Source: Bacteroidales bacterium UBA4772 (GTDB lineage Bacteria > Bacteroidota > Bacteroidia > Bacteroidales > VadinHA17). Taken from it: a DNA stretch of 64,000 nucleotides. Shown here one piece after another: positions 24,887 through 33,435 of the stretch. The translations under genes and the position numbers were made by a program. The stretch covers positions 173,247 to 237,246 of the forward strand of contig DHHM01000011.1 of the NCBI GenBank assembly GCA_002403305.1, read 5' to 3'. Under the pieces are notes generated by a model. It searched no databases, was not told where the DNA came from, and worked only from the letters and a program-made list of their open reading frames with translations. The first letter of the stretch is position 1; each line of letters begins with the position of its first letter.

Positions 24887-27800
24887 TTACTTGAATGCCT
24901 TTTCCGGCAGTCCGTCGCCTTTCAGCGACAGGCGGCTGAAATAGGAGGGCACCTCTCGTCCCGTCAGCTTGTCAACATAGAGTTTTGCCAGGTACTGCCC
25001 GAGCATGTATCCCTGTCCGCGCAGCCCAAGGAAGAGCCCGTGGTCAGGGTCGATGTACATTCTTGGCTCGGTGTAGTATCCGCTCCAGAGCGACTGGAAT
25101 CCGGCCGGGGCAAGCTCCGGCAGCCACGAGATGAATACCTCCGACACTATCTCCATGAACTCCCTGCTGTTCACCTTCAGGTTCTGTCCGGCTTCCGAGG
25201 GGTCTGATGCCGGTGAGGCGCACCCTATTATCTGTCCGGTCTCGCCCAGCTGCTGACCGTATACCGCTATGAATCCCTTGTAATTCCTGCGATCGATAAG
25301 CATAGGCAACGGAGTGTTGCCCGGTCCCATCATCGGCAGACGGCGGGTGATGAATGCCTGGTGCCGTACGCCGTAAGTGCCGGTGACGATCCCCAGGCTG
25401 CGGGCAAAGGCCTCCCCGTGAGCACCCATGGCATTGACGAATACCGGTGTTATGTACTCCACGTAATTGCCCCTGTGGTTCTGTACAATGACACTGTAGT
25501 CATTTCCGCTACGGCTTACGGCGGTGACGGTGCTGTCCTCCTCCACGGTGCCGCCGGCGGCAATACCCAGGTGTCTTATCACCTCTATCACCTTTCCAGG
25601 GGTGGCCTGCCAGCAGTCGTTGGTCACCAGCGCTGCCATATAGCTCTTCTTCAGGTCAGGGTTGATACCCGGTGCAATTTTGGCGGCATAGTCTGCAGGC
25701 ATCACCATCTCGCCGTCTGACCATGCCAGCGAGGCCTCAAGCTGGCTCATCATGGCATCATCATGAGCGAAGGTTACGTACTTTATTTCACGGTAATTGG
25801 TTTCGCCTGTACACTGTAACTCCTTGAAGATCTCATGGTTATGCCTGGCAATCTCTGAGAGCTCGGGCACGCTGAAGTTAGGCCTGCCGCCGGCAATGTT
25901 GCGCCACGATGATCCGCGGTCATGGTTGATAAGCACGGGTTTCATGCCGGCCTCTGCCATGTATCTCATCAGGGCGCTGCCGGTGATGCCGCCGCCGGCC
26001 ACCAGTGCACCCACCTTCACCTTGCTGCGCTCCCCGGGGGTGATGACGATCTCCGGCGCTGCCGGTGGCAGCAGCTCTCCCATGGTTATCTGGTTCGACA
26101 GCGGTGCCCTTGGTGTGGCATCACCCACCAGCTCTATGCCCGCAGGCTTCAGCAACATCGAGAGCCTCTTGATGCAGCGCTTGCCGCGGCACGGACCCAT
26201 CCCCAGACGGGTGTTGTGCTTGATCTCATCCACCGAGATATATTTCCTGTCGCCGATGACCGCCATTATCTCATTAAGCGTCACATCCTCACAGTGGCAC
26301 ACATACTCCTTCGACTCCATCCCGGTGGCTGGAGTGTAGTGCAGGGCTGCGGGGTAGCTCTCCTTCGCAATGAAACCCCGCACGGCAACTATTTCCTTCC
26401 CGACAGGGGTGGTCGACTTCACCCTGGCAATGTTCGTCCTGTTGGGCTTCATCATCACCTTTTCTATTACTCCTTCGCCAACCTTCTTACCGTCATTGTC
26501 TACAAGAAACACCTCCGTTCCCTCCTCAACAAAATACTCCACGGGCAGGAAGAGCTGGTTCCTCACTGTGTTGTACCCGAAGATGGCCAGCCCCGGACAC
26601 TGGTAGACACACTTGAGGCAGCCGGTACACTTTTCGTAGTCTAGTACCGGCACGGTATCCGGCGACTCCTTGGTGATGGCTCCGTGAGGACACGCGAACT
26701 GGCAGGGATTGCAGGCGAAGCTGTAAAGACAGTCAATGATTACGAACGGTCTGGCTTTCATCCTTACCTCGTCAGGCATGTCGGGGTTCTCGAGGATCCT
26801 TACAGGATGTTGCTGAGAGTCAATATATTCCTTTGACAGAGAGAGGTATTCGCTGTAGTTGCTGCGGATGCCCATCTCCTGTATGATCTCCATGGCTGCC
26901 TGCTTGCCGCGAAGCACCGCCGTGGTGCCTTCGCCGATGCGCATGGCGTCGCCGCCGGCGTACACCTTCGTGCCGAACACCTCGCGACCCTTAACCAGAA
27001 GCTGGTTGTCAGGAATCAGACCTGTACATATGTTGATGGCATCGATGCCGTCAATGATCTTCTCTGTTCCCGGCACCGATGCGAAATCGCGGCTCTCGGC
27101 TATCACGGCCCCGCGGATGCCGTCATTGGTGCTGTTGGGTATGGCTCTGACAAGGGTATGCGACAATATGACGGGGATGCCCAGTCTTCTTACCCTGTTG
27201 GCCTGTACCGGAAACCCTCCCTCGTGAGGCATCGCCTCGATGATGGCTTTTACCTTCGCACCGGCCTGCATAAGCTGGTAAGAGGTGAGGTATCCGATGT
27301 TGCCGGCACCTACCGTCAGTATGTTTTTTCCCAGCAGGGTGAACTCCTGGTTCATCATCTTCTGTATCACAGCGGCGGTATAGACACCCGGCAGGTCGTC
27401 GTTGCCGAAGGCCGGCATGAACGGCACAGCCCCGGTGGCTACGATGAGGTACTCGGCATCGACGTAGAAGATCTCACCGGTGCGCATGTTCTTGGCGGCT
27501 ATCCGTTGCCCTTGGAGGATATCCCAAATTGTGGAGTTGAGCATGATACCCTCATGTGATTCTCCTGCAAGCATCTTTGCTATGTCGAATCCCCTCATCC
27601 CGCCGAACCGCTGCTCCTTCTCAAAGAAGAAGAACTGGTGTGTCTGCATCAGGAACTGACCCCCGATATGGTCATTGCTGTCAATCACCAGGTTAGGCAC
27701 ATTGTGACTGTTCAGCACCTCCCTGGCCGCCAGTCCTGCCGGCCCTGCTCCCGCAATGGCCACCGTGGTGCGGTATACCTTCCTGGTATACTCCGCACTC

Positions 27801-28111
27801 TTCACTGCACCGTCAGTATGGTATCCTGCCGGTATTTCCCTCACCTCCCTGACACCGTCGACGGGAGTGATGCATATGCGCTTCACCACACCGTCAACAA
27901 GCATCTCGCAGGCACCGCATTTGCCTATGCCGCACTCCAGGCTGCGGTTGCGGTTGTCGAGACTGTGGGTATGTACCGGGAATCCCGCCTGGTGCAAGGC
28001 TGCGGCAATGGTGAAGCCCTTCATGCCCTGCACGGCCTTACCATTGTATTTGAAGGATATATATTCCCCCCGGGGAATGTCAAGTATGGGATGCTGCAAT
28101 ATTTTTGTCAT
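24887..28111 (-). CDS. Multidomain Fe-S/FAD amino-acid (proline- or opine-type) oxidoreductase
   Basis: About 1074 residues. In order: a 2Fe-2S domain (ECGIGKCGACEM and a later Cys, about residues 10-95); an NAD(P)/FAD disulfide-oxidoreductase module (AIAGAGPAGLAAREV at about 120, VGAGNIGYLTSYQLMQAG); a ferredoxin-like insert (CNPCQFACPHGAI and CTGCLKCVYQCPGL, about 465-530); a BFD-like 2Fe-2S domain (YVCHCEDVTLNEI and CRGKRC); and from about 700 a DAO domain (VGALVAGGGITGSALMRYMAEAG) like the beta subunit of sarcosine, hydrogen-cyanide-synthase, opine or archaeal proline dehydrogenases. Alpha- and beta-type subunits are thus fused in one chain. Substrate unproven; proline, hydroxyproline, sarcosine or an opine are options. 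The ATG at 28111 is chosen over a GTG at 28165. Confidence 0.82.
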   Translation of the reverse strand: MTKILQHPILDIPRGEYISFKYNGKAVQGMKGFTIAAALHQAGFPVHTHSLDNRNRSLECGIGKCGACEMLVDGVVKRICITPVDGVREVREIPAGYHTDGAVKSAEYTRKVYRTTVAIAGAGPAGLAAREVLNSHNVPNLVIDSNDHIGGQFLMQTHQFFFFEKEQRFGGMRGFDIAKMLAGESHEGIMLNSTIWDILQGQRIAAKNMRTGEIFYVDAEYLIVATGAVPFMPAFGNDDLPGVYTAAVIQKMMNQEFTLLGKNILTVGAGNIGYLTSYQLMQAGAKVKAIIEAMPHEGGFPVQANRVRRLGIPVILSHTLVRAIPNSTNDGIRGAVIAESRDFASVPGTEKIIDGIDAINICTGLIPDNQLLVKGREVFGTKVYAGGDAMRIGEGTTAVLRGKQAAMEIIQEMGIRSNYSEYLSLSKEYIDSQQHPVRILENPDMPDEVRMKARPFVIIDCLYSFACNPCQFACPHGAITKESPDTVPVLDYEKCTGCLKCVYQCPGLAIFGYNTVRNQLFLPVEYFVEEGTEVFLVDNDGKKVGEGVIEKVMMKPNRTNIARVKSTTPVGKEIVAVRGFIAKESYPAALHYTPATGMESKEYVCHCEDVTLNEIMAVIGDRKYISVDEIKHNTRLGMGPCRGKRCIKRLSMLLKPAGIELVGDATPRAPLSNQITMGELLPPAAPEIVITPGERSKVKVGALVAGGGITGSALMRYMAEAGMKPVLINHDRGSSWRNIAGGRPNFSVPELSEIARHNHEIFKELQCTGETNYREIKYVTFAHDDAMMSQLEASLAWSDGEMVMPADYAAKIAPGINPDLKKSYMAALVTNDCWQATPGKVIEVIRHLGIAAGGTVEEDSTVTAVSRSGNDYSVIVQNHRGNYVEYITPVFVNAMGAHGEAFARSLGIVTGTYGVRHQAFITRRLPMMGPGNTPLPMLIDRRNYKGFIAVYGQQLGETGQIIGCASPASDPSEAGQNLKVNSREFMEIVSEVFISWLPELAPAGFQSLWSGYYTEPRMYIDPDHGLFLGLRGQGYMLGQYLAKLYVDKLTGREVPSYFSRLSLKGDGLPEKAFK

Positions 28112-28141
28112 CAGTTCTTTTTCAAACAGTATTTCAACCCC

Positions 28142-28149
28142 CAAAAGTA
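28142..28149 (-). promoter_or_regulatory. Promoter of the Fe-S/FAD oxidoreductase
   Basis: Minus-strand TACTTTTG matches TAnnTTTG, 30 nt upstream of the ATG at 28111. ATTG (minus strand, 28171-28174) lies 21 nt further upstream, near the -33 position. Confidence 0.5.
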
Positions 28150-28287
28150 ATCGCAACAGATCCACTAATTCAATGACCTATATCAGATGTAATTCATTTT
28201 TTAATGCATTTTTTACCTTAATTTGAAAAAAACTTAACCCGTGCAACCATTTAACCCTGGCCGCTTTCTTCTCAGTGTGCTCCGCTG

Positions 28288-28473
28288 ATGATTAGTGAAC
28301 AGCATATCATTGAGGGCTGTCTCAGGCATAGCAGGAAGGCACAGCAGATGCTCTGGAAAAATTATTCCGGGCACCATCCGGGTGTCTGCATGAGCTATGA
28401 TGCCGACAGACTTGAGACTGAAGACAGGCAGGAAGAACCGGGAAACGATGATATCACCCTGTTAATTTATTGA
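28288..28473 (+). pseudogene. Truncated ECF sigma factor remnant (region 2 head)
   Basis: A 61-codon frame starting MISEQHIIEGCLRHSRKAQQ and continuing LWKNYSGHHPGVCMSYDADR. This is the N-terminal helix and start of region 2 of Bacteroidota ECF sigma factors, where EQ-II-GC, RKAQ-LW-YSG and GVC--Y--D recur. After DRLETEDRQEE the similarity stops and the frame ends at DDITLLIY. Region 2.3 onward and all of region 4 are missing, so it cannot act as a sigma factor. It occupies most of the otherwise empty 28112-28614 interval. The final DDITLLIY recalls the end of SpoIIE/PP2C phosphatases and might mark a deletion junction, but that is speculative. Confidence 0.55.
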
Positions 28474-28614
28474 TGTTTACAGTCTTGTCGGTATAAGGTA
28501 TTCGCCTGCATGCCGGCACGATTGATGGTTGATGTTATTTAATGCAACCTTCCTTGAGTTCAGCCGTATAATTTTCTAATTTGTTATACGTTATATACTA
28601 TAAAAGAATCAGGG

Positions 28615-29616
28615 TTGCCAGCGAAAACTAAATATCTGATCAGTATATTTTTACTGCTGTCTGTTTTTTCTTCGGGTCAGGACCCCCAGTTTTCTCAGTT
28701 CTATGCCAATCAGCTTTACCTGTCGCCCTCTTTTGCCGGTGCAACGGAAGATTACCGTCTCTCACTGAACTGGCGTAACCAGTGGCCCTCAATACCGGGG
28801 GTGTTTCATACCTACAGCTTTTCACTTGACAAGGCCATTCCAAACTTCAACTCGGGCGTGGGTATACTTGCAACATATGACGTGGCAGGCTCGGGAGACC
28901 TGAGCACCACCAACATAGGACTGCTATACTCATATGACATTCAGTTGAATGAAGAATGGCATCTCAGGCCGGGGGTGAACTTCAAATTTACATATCTGGG
29001 ACTGGATCTCACCAAGCTGGTGTGGAACAGCCAGATAACCACCGGAGGCACCCTGCCGCCCATCACGCCGCCGCCCTTCGACAATTTGGCGGATATAGAT
29101 TTCACCGCCTCGGCAATGGCCTACAATGAAAAGATCTGGGCAGGCTTTACCGTTGACCACCTTTTGCGGCCACGGACATCATTCTGGGGCGACAATACCT
29201 CCATACCCATAAAGGTCGACCTCTTCGGTGGATTCCAGATCATCAGCCGCGGAAGGTTAAGGAAAAAGCTCGAGGAGGTTCTGTCGGTGGCAGCTAACGT
29301 GATGTTCCAGGGCGACTTCTTCCAGTCAGACATAGGATTCTATTACTACAAGAATCCGCTGGTGTTCGGCGTATGGTACAGGGGTATTCCCTTCGCCACA
29401 ACAAGCGATGTGTCAGCCCAGGCCGGAGATGCAATCATAGGGATGATCGGCATCAAGACCGATCAGCTCAACATAGGACTCAGCTATGACTTTACCATCT
29501 CGAACCTGATAACTGCCTCGGGCGGGGCATATGAGATATCTCTCATCTATTCATTTACCTCCTCGCAGATCAAACGCGGACAGAAGATTCACGCCATACC
29601 CTGCCCCGAGTTCTGA
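28615..29616 (+). CDS. PorP/SprF-family type IX secretion membrane protein
   Basis: 333-residue outer-membrane beta-barrel of the PorP/SprF family, associated with type IX secretion and gliding-type adhesin export. After a signal peptide (ISIFLLLSVFSSGQ) the mature protein begins with the family-diagnostic DPQFSQFYANQLYLSPSFAG and continues LSLNWRNQWPSIPGVFHTYS and NSGVGILATYDVAGSG. It ends with barrel strands and SYDFTISNL plus EISLIYSF. No in-frame ATG precedes the signal peptide, so TTG at 28615 is the start. No cognate giant adhesin gene is next to it; an orphan T9SS sorting domain lies at 46 kb. Confidence 0.9.
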   Translation: MPAKTKYLISIFLLLSVFSSGQDPQFSQFYANQLYLSPSFAGATEDYRLSLNWRNQWPSIPGVFHTYSFSLDKAIPNFNSGVGILATYDVAGSGDLSTTNIGLLYSYDIQLNEEWHLRPGVNFKFTYLGLDLTKLVWNSQITTGGTLPPITPPPFDNLADIDFTASAMAYNEKIWAGFTVDHLLRPRTSFWGDNTSIPIKVDLFGGFQIISRGRLRKKLEEVLSVAANVMFQGDFFQSDIGFYYYKNPLVFGVWYRGIPFATTSDVSAQAGDAIIGMIGIKTDQLNIGLSYDFTISNLITASGGAYEISLIYSFTSSQIKRGQKIHAIPCPEF

Positions 29617-29678
29617 TTTTCCGGTCGCTACCGGTCATTCACAAATTATCTGTGGCGGGTTCATATTTAAAATTTATG

Positions 29679-29686
29679 TATGTTTG
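29679..29686 (+). promoter_or_regulatory. -7 promoter element before the Skp-like lipoprotein
   Basis: TATGTTTG matches TAnnTTTG, 36 nt upstream of the ATG at 29723. Confidence 0.5.
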
Positions 29687-29722
29687 TGCAACAATTTGTT
29701 GAACCGTAACTTAATTCCAGAA

Positions 29723-30325
29723 ATGAAGAGAACATCTGTTGTAATGAACATCCTGACAATATCGGCCCTGGCTGTCGCCGTAATCTTTGCTGCCCCCGGC
29801 TGCGGGAATACACCGACTGAATCTGCTGATAGCGAATCAGTTAAGCAAACCAGCGATATTGCATTCGTCGAGCTCGACACCGTTATTGCCCGCTTCGATA
29901 TGGCAAAGGACAAGTCGACTGAACTGGAGGAGAAGACCAGAACTTCCGAAGCGGAACTGACATCAAAGTCACAGGCCTTCGACCGTGACGTCAGGGACTA
30001 TCAGAACAAGGCACAGAAGGGGCTCATCACCAGGGCCACTGCTGCCGAGATGGAGCAGACGCTCGCACAGCAGCAGCAGAACCTGATTGCCCTTCGCGAC
30101 GAGATGGCCTATAACCTCAATGAAGAGGGTATGGTAGCCCAGAGGCAGGTGCTTGAGTATATCAATCAGTACCTTGCTGAGTTCAACGCTGATCGCGGTT
30201 ATCAGTATATCCTCGCCAAGCAGTTTCCCGGCCCCATTCTCTACAGTGATTCCACAATGGATATCACCGAGGCGGTGGTTAAAGGGCTGAACAAGAAATA
30301 CAACGCAGAAAAAGAGAAGAAATAG
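29723..30325 (+). CDS. OmpH/Skp-like lipoprotein
   Basis: 200 residues from the ATG at 29723, with a lipobox FAAPGC after the signal peptide, so this is a lipid-anchored relative of the periplasmic chaperone Skp. SDIAFVELDTVIARFDMAKD starts the OmpH domain. A long Glu/Gln-rich hairpin (residues 75-145, including TAAEMEQTLAQQQQNL) and the closing strand RGYQYILAKQFPGPILYSDS follow. It is a third OmpH-type gene in the window, unlinked to bamA. A role in outer-membrane protein quality control is inferred. Confidence 0.82.
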   Translation: MKRTSVVMNILTISALAVAVIFAAPGCGNTPTESADSESVKQTSDIAFVELDTVIARFDMAKDKSTELEEKTRTSEAELTSKSQAFDRDVRDYQNKAQKGLITRATAAEMEQTLAQQQQNLIALRDEMAYNLNEEGMVAQRQVLEYINQYLAEFNADRGYQYILAKQFPGPILYSDSTMDITEAVVKGLNKKYNAEKEKK

Positions 30326-30327
30326 TC

Positions 30328-30744
30328 TCAGTTGCGTGATGACTCCGGAGCCCGCCTTTCAGCGGGCTTCTTCATTTTCGGCTCCTTGCCTTCACGCCTG
30401 ATCCTGCGCTCCTCCACGGGAGTGACGATGATGAAGAGATCCTCATCGGGCTTCTTCATCCGGTACTGCTCACGGGCGTACTTTTCAAGGTTCTCATCGC
30501 TGGTGCGAAGCTCATTCAGCTTCCTGCGGTCCTCCTCGATGCGGCTCATGTAGTACTCCTTCTCCCTCTCCAGGCGGTTGAGGGTACGGATCTCCCGCAC
30601 ACGCGATATCAGGTTGTTCGGATCAAGCAGGATAATCCACAGCAGGAACAGCAGGATGGTAAGCACATACCTGTTCCTCACCCATGGGGGCAGCCTGTCG
30701 CGCAGACCTGCCAGTGAAAACCGATGCCAGAAATCCGACTTCAA
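30328..30744 (-). CDS. Septum formation initiator (FtsB/DivIC family)
   Basis: 138 residues: a basic cytosolic start, one membrane helix (YVLTILLFLLWIILL), then a coiled coil (REIRTLNRLEREKEYYMSRI) and the FtsB/DivIC motif LEKYAREQYRMKKPDEDLFII. These bitopic proteins belong to the divisome FtsQ-FtsL-FtsB subcomplex. The C-terminal tail KEPKMKKPAERRAPESSRN is basic. The 3' end is convergent with the Skp-like lipoprotein gene (2-bp gap), and that gene's terminator hairpin lies inside this coding sequence. Confidence 0.87.
   Translation of the reverse strand: MKSDFWHRFSLAGLRDRLPPWVRNRYVLTILLFLLWIILLDPNNLISRVREIRTLNRLEREKEYYMSRIEEDRRKLNELRTSDENLEKYAREQYRMKKPDEDLFIIVTPVEERRIRREGKEPKMKKPAERRAPESSRN
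30350..30375 (+). terminator. Hairpin terminator of the Skp-like lipoprotein gene
   Basis: GCCCGC (30350-30355) pairs with GCGGGC (30362-30367) around a 6-nt loop, followed by TTCTTCATTTT. It lies 25 bp past the lipoprotein stop and within the 3' end of the convergent ftsB-like gene. Confidence 0.6.
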
Positions 30745-30775
30745 TTATTTTCCGGGTAATTGGTTGTACATGCAA

Positions 30776-30979
30776 TCATCCGCCGCTCATGAGATAGATC
30801 ACCTTCACATCATCGCCGTCATGTATCACCTCACTGCCGTAGCTGTCACGGCTGATCAGCCGGCCGTTGATCTTTACCGTCCTCATCCTGAACGTATACC
30901 TCTTCAGCTCCAGCAGTCTCTCCACTGTGATGCTCTCACCCTCCAGGGTCAAAGGCTCATTGTTCAGGATTATCTTCAT
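30776..30979 (-). CDS. ThiS/MoaD-like sulfur carrier protein
   Basis: 67-residue beta-grasp protein: MKIILNNEPLTLEGESITVERLLELKRY, VKINGRLISRDSYGSEVIHDGDDVKVIYLMSGG. The C-terminal Gly-Gly is where a ThiF/MoeB-type enzyme adenylates and thiocarboxylates the carrier. By sequence it looks most like ThiS (thiamine thiazole), but no thi genes are nearby. It is divergent from an aldehyde ferredoxin oxidoreductase, whose pterin cofactor needs a MoaD-type sulfur donor, so either role is possible. A minus-strand -7 element at 30985-30992 would place transcription start almost on the ATG. Confidence 0.85.
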   Translation of the reverse strand: MKIILNNEPLTLEGESITVERLLELKRYTFRMRTVKINGRLISRDSYGSEVIHDGDDVKVIYLMSGG

Positions 30980-30984
30980 CCGTG

Positions 30985-30992
30985 CAAAGTTA
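30985..30992 (-). promoter_or_regulatory. -7 element immediately before the sulfur-carrier gene
   Basis: Minus-strand TAACTTTG, an exact TAnnTTTG match, ends 5 nt before the ATG at 30979. If used, the mRNA would have almost no leader. It is identical to the pdxJ element. Confidence 0.4.
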
Positions 30993-31156
30993 TCATTTCA
31001 GGCCGGAATCGAAAATCGCAGGCCCGGCATCTACCCGCCATCCATGCATTCCCTCGTCATGCAATAACTTGCATATTGACTATTATCATTAGAATGCGCA
31101 TATTTATACACTTAATTTGCGATAACAACCCGGATACAACTTTTAATATAAACAAT

Positions 31157-33310
31157 ATGGACATAAGCGAACTCAAGGCACAGCACAGGCTTCTGAAAAG
31201 ATGGGACTACAAATGGACCCCGCTGGATAAGGGATACACTGACAAAACCCTCTATGTCAACGTGGGCACGACAGAGATAAAGGAGAAGGATGTTCCCCTC
31301 GAGATGAAGGAGAAATTCATCGGTGGCAAAGGTTACGGACTGCGTTACCTCTGGAATGCCACAAAGCCCGACACCAAATGGAGCGATCCCGGGAACGAGA
31401 TAGTGATCTCCTCCGGGCCGATAGGAGGCATCACTCAATATTCCGGCACGGGTAAGTCGCTTGTGGTAACCATCTCACCGCAGACCGACTCGGTAATGGA
31501 CAGCAACGTCGGGGGCTTCTTCGGTCCCTTCCTGAAGTTCTCGGGCTTTGACGCCATTGAGCTGCAGGGCAAGGCTGAAAACGATGTCATTATATATATC
31601 AACGGTGTTGATCACTACGTTGAGATATTTGAGGCTCCTGCAGAGGCTCTCGACAGCCATGTGCTGGCAGAGCAGCTCACGGATATGTTTGCCGACGGTG
31701 AGTCGGACAGGAGGAATATCGGAATTGTCTCCACGGGGTCAGCAGCCGAACACTCGCTGATTGGAATGCTCAACTTCACCTTCTTCGATTCCAAGCGCAA
31801 GAAGATCAGGATGAAGCAGGCCGGTCGCGGCGGCATTGGCACCGTTTTTCGCAACAAAAAGCTCAAGGCTATCGTATGCAAGATCCCGGGTGTCAAGGGT
31901 AACCTCAACAATGTCGTTGACCTGGAGGCTATCCAGGAACGCGGACGCCGCTTCAACCGCGAGATGCGCGAGCTCGATGACAAACAGTGCAAGATGCGCC
32001 AGATAGGGACTGCTCACCTGATGGAGATAATGGATGACCATGACCTGTTGCCCACCCATAATTACAAATTCGGGTCACATAAAGACTCTCCTAAGATTGA
32101 TTCCGGCGTGTGGAAGTCATTCTTCACACAGAACATACCTGATGGCTGCTGGATAGGATGCAACATGGCATGTGCCAAGGCCGTCGATGACTTTGTGATA
32201 AGCACCGGCCCCTACAAGGGGCAGAAGGTCATCGTCGACGGGCCCGAGTATGAGACAGCGGCAGGACTCGGCTCCAACGGCGGCTTTTTCGATCCGCGCT
32301 ATATCATTGAAACCAACTTCTACTGCGACACCTACGGCATATGTACTATCACATGGGGTACCAGTCTGGCCTTCATTCAGGACTGTTATACCAGCGGCAT
32401 TCTGAACAAGGAGCGCACTGGCGGCCTCGAGCTCACCTTTGGTAATATCCCGCCGGCGCTGGAGCTGCTCCACCAGGTAGCCCGCGGCGAGGGCTTCGGC
32501 CTTATTGCAGGACTGGGTGTGCGCGGCATGAAAAAGTACTTCGCTGAGAAAGGGTGGGGAGATCCTCAGTTTATGCAGGATATTGGCATGGAGAACAAGG
32601 GTCTGGAATACTCACAGTACATGTCGAAGGAATCGCTGGCACAACAGGGCGGATATGCCATGACCAACAAGGGACCGCAGCATGATGAGGCATGGCTCAT
32701 CTTTATGGATATGGTCAACAACCAGATACCGACATTCGAGAACAAGGCCGAAGCTTTGCATTACTTCCCGATGTTCCGCACATGGTTCGGGCTGGTGGGA
32801 CTCTGCAAGCTGCCGTGGAACGATGTCGAACCAGAGAACAACGCCGAGACCGACGAGCCGGCCAAAGTGCCGGAGCACGTCGACAACTACGTCACCCTCT
32901 ATAAGGCGGTGACCGGAAGAGAGTTCGACAAGCGCAGGCTGGTTGAGGACTCCGAGCGGGTCTACAACTTCCAGAGGGTGTTTAATATACGCCGGGGATA
33001 CGGGCGCCGTAAGGATGACGACCAGCCGTACCGTGCCTGTGGACCGGTGACGGAAGAGGAATACCTGTCGCGACAGGAGCGTTATGACAGCCAGCTTAAG
33101 GATAAGATAGGCATAGACCCGGAGGGGATGACCATTGAGGAGAAGCTCAGGGTCACCCGTGAGTACCGCGAGAAGCAGTACGACCTGCTCCGTGATGCCG
33201 TCTACAAGCGCCGCGGATGGAACAACAACGGGATACCTACTATTGAGCACCTGAGGAAGATAGGCATGGACCTGCCCGAGGTGATCGAGGTGGTCACTCC
33301 ACTGCAGTAG
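31157..33310 (+). CDS. Aldehyde ferredoxin oxidoreductase (tungsto-bispterin family)
   Basis: 717 residues from the ATG at 31157; the frame is open far upstream through unrelated sequence. Members oxidise aldehydes to acids, or the reverse, with ferredoxin, using tungsten bis-pyranopterin and one 4Fe-4S cluster. Seen here: the pterin-binding N-terminal domain (EKFIGGKGYGLRYLW, NEIVISSGPIGG, GRGGIGTVFRNKKLKAIV) and cluster ligands C331, C335 and C339 in GCWIGCNMACAKAVDD (spacing C-x3-C-x3-C). GPEYETAAGLGSNGGF, GTSLAFIQDCYTSGI and a late Cys in LVGLCKLPW complete the pattern. Substrate unknown. The divergent sulfur-carrier gene may support its cofactor. A strong hairpin terminator follows. Confidence 0.9.
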   Translation: MDISELKAQHRLLKRWDYKWTPLDKGYTDKTLYVNVGTTEIKEKDVPLEMKEKFIGGKGYGLRYLWNATKPDTKWSDPGNEIVISSGPIGGITQYSGTGKSLVVTISPQTDSVMDSNVGGFFGPFLKFSGFDAIELQGKAENDVIIYINGVDHYVEIFEAPAEALDSHVLAEQLTDMFADGESDRRNIGIVSTGSAAEHSLIGMLNFTFFDSKRKKIRMKQAGRGGIGTVFRNKKLKAIVCKIPGVKGNLNNVVDLEAIQERGRRFNREMRELDDKQCKMRQIGTAHLMEIMDDHDLLPTHNYKFGSHKDSPKIDSGVWKSFFTQNIPDGCWIGCNMACAKAVDDFVISTGPYKGQKVIVDGPEYETAAGLGSNGGFFDPRYIIETNFYCDTYGICTITWGTSLAFIQDCYTSGILNKERTGGLELTFGNIPPALELLHQVARGEGFGLIAGLGVRGMKKYFAEKGWGDPQFMQDIGMENKGLEYSQYMSKESLAQQGGYAMTNKGPQHDEAWLIFMDMVNNQIPTFENKAEALHYFPMFRTWFGLVGLCKLPWNDVEPENNAETDEPAKVPEHVDNYVTLYKAVTGREFDKRRLVEDSERVYNFQRVFNIRRGYGRRKDDDQPYRACGPVTEEEYLSRQERYDSQLKDKIGIDPEGMTIEEKLRVTREYREKQYDLLRDAVYKRRGWNNNGIPTIEHLRKIGMDLPEVIEVVTPLQ

Positions 33311-33386
33311 TCTGCCACGGGGGAAGTCAGCTATCAGTCGTGACCTTTCGGCCGCGGCAGCTTCATGAAGGCAGTAGCATAACAAC

Positions 33387-33420
33387 AGGGAGAGGGCCGG
33401 TCATTGACCGGCCCTCTCTG
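33387..33420. terminator. Bidirectional hairpin terminator
   Basis: AGAGGGCCGGTCA (33391-33403) and TGACCGGCCCTCT (33405-33417) form a 13-bp near-perfect stem separated by one T, between the convergent aldehyde oxidoreductase and KamA-like genes. It can serve both strands. Confidence 0.75.
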
Positions 33421-33435
33421 TGCTATGTTAACCTG

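Noticed and set aside
25922..26644. 240-residue plus-strand frame
   Set aside because: Antisense to the Fe-S/FAD oxidoreductase, whose cofactor motifs prove the minus strand is coding.
30578..31156. Upstream extension of the aldehyde oxidoreductase frame
   Set aside because: The extension crosses the ftsB-like and sulfur-carrier genes on the other strand and matches nothing; the ATG at 31157 fits the family start.
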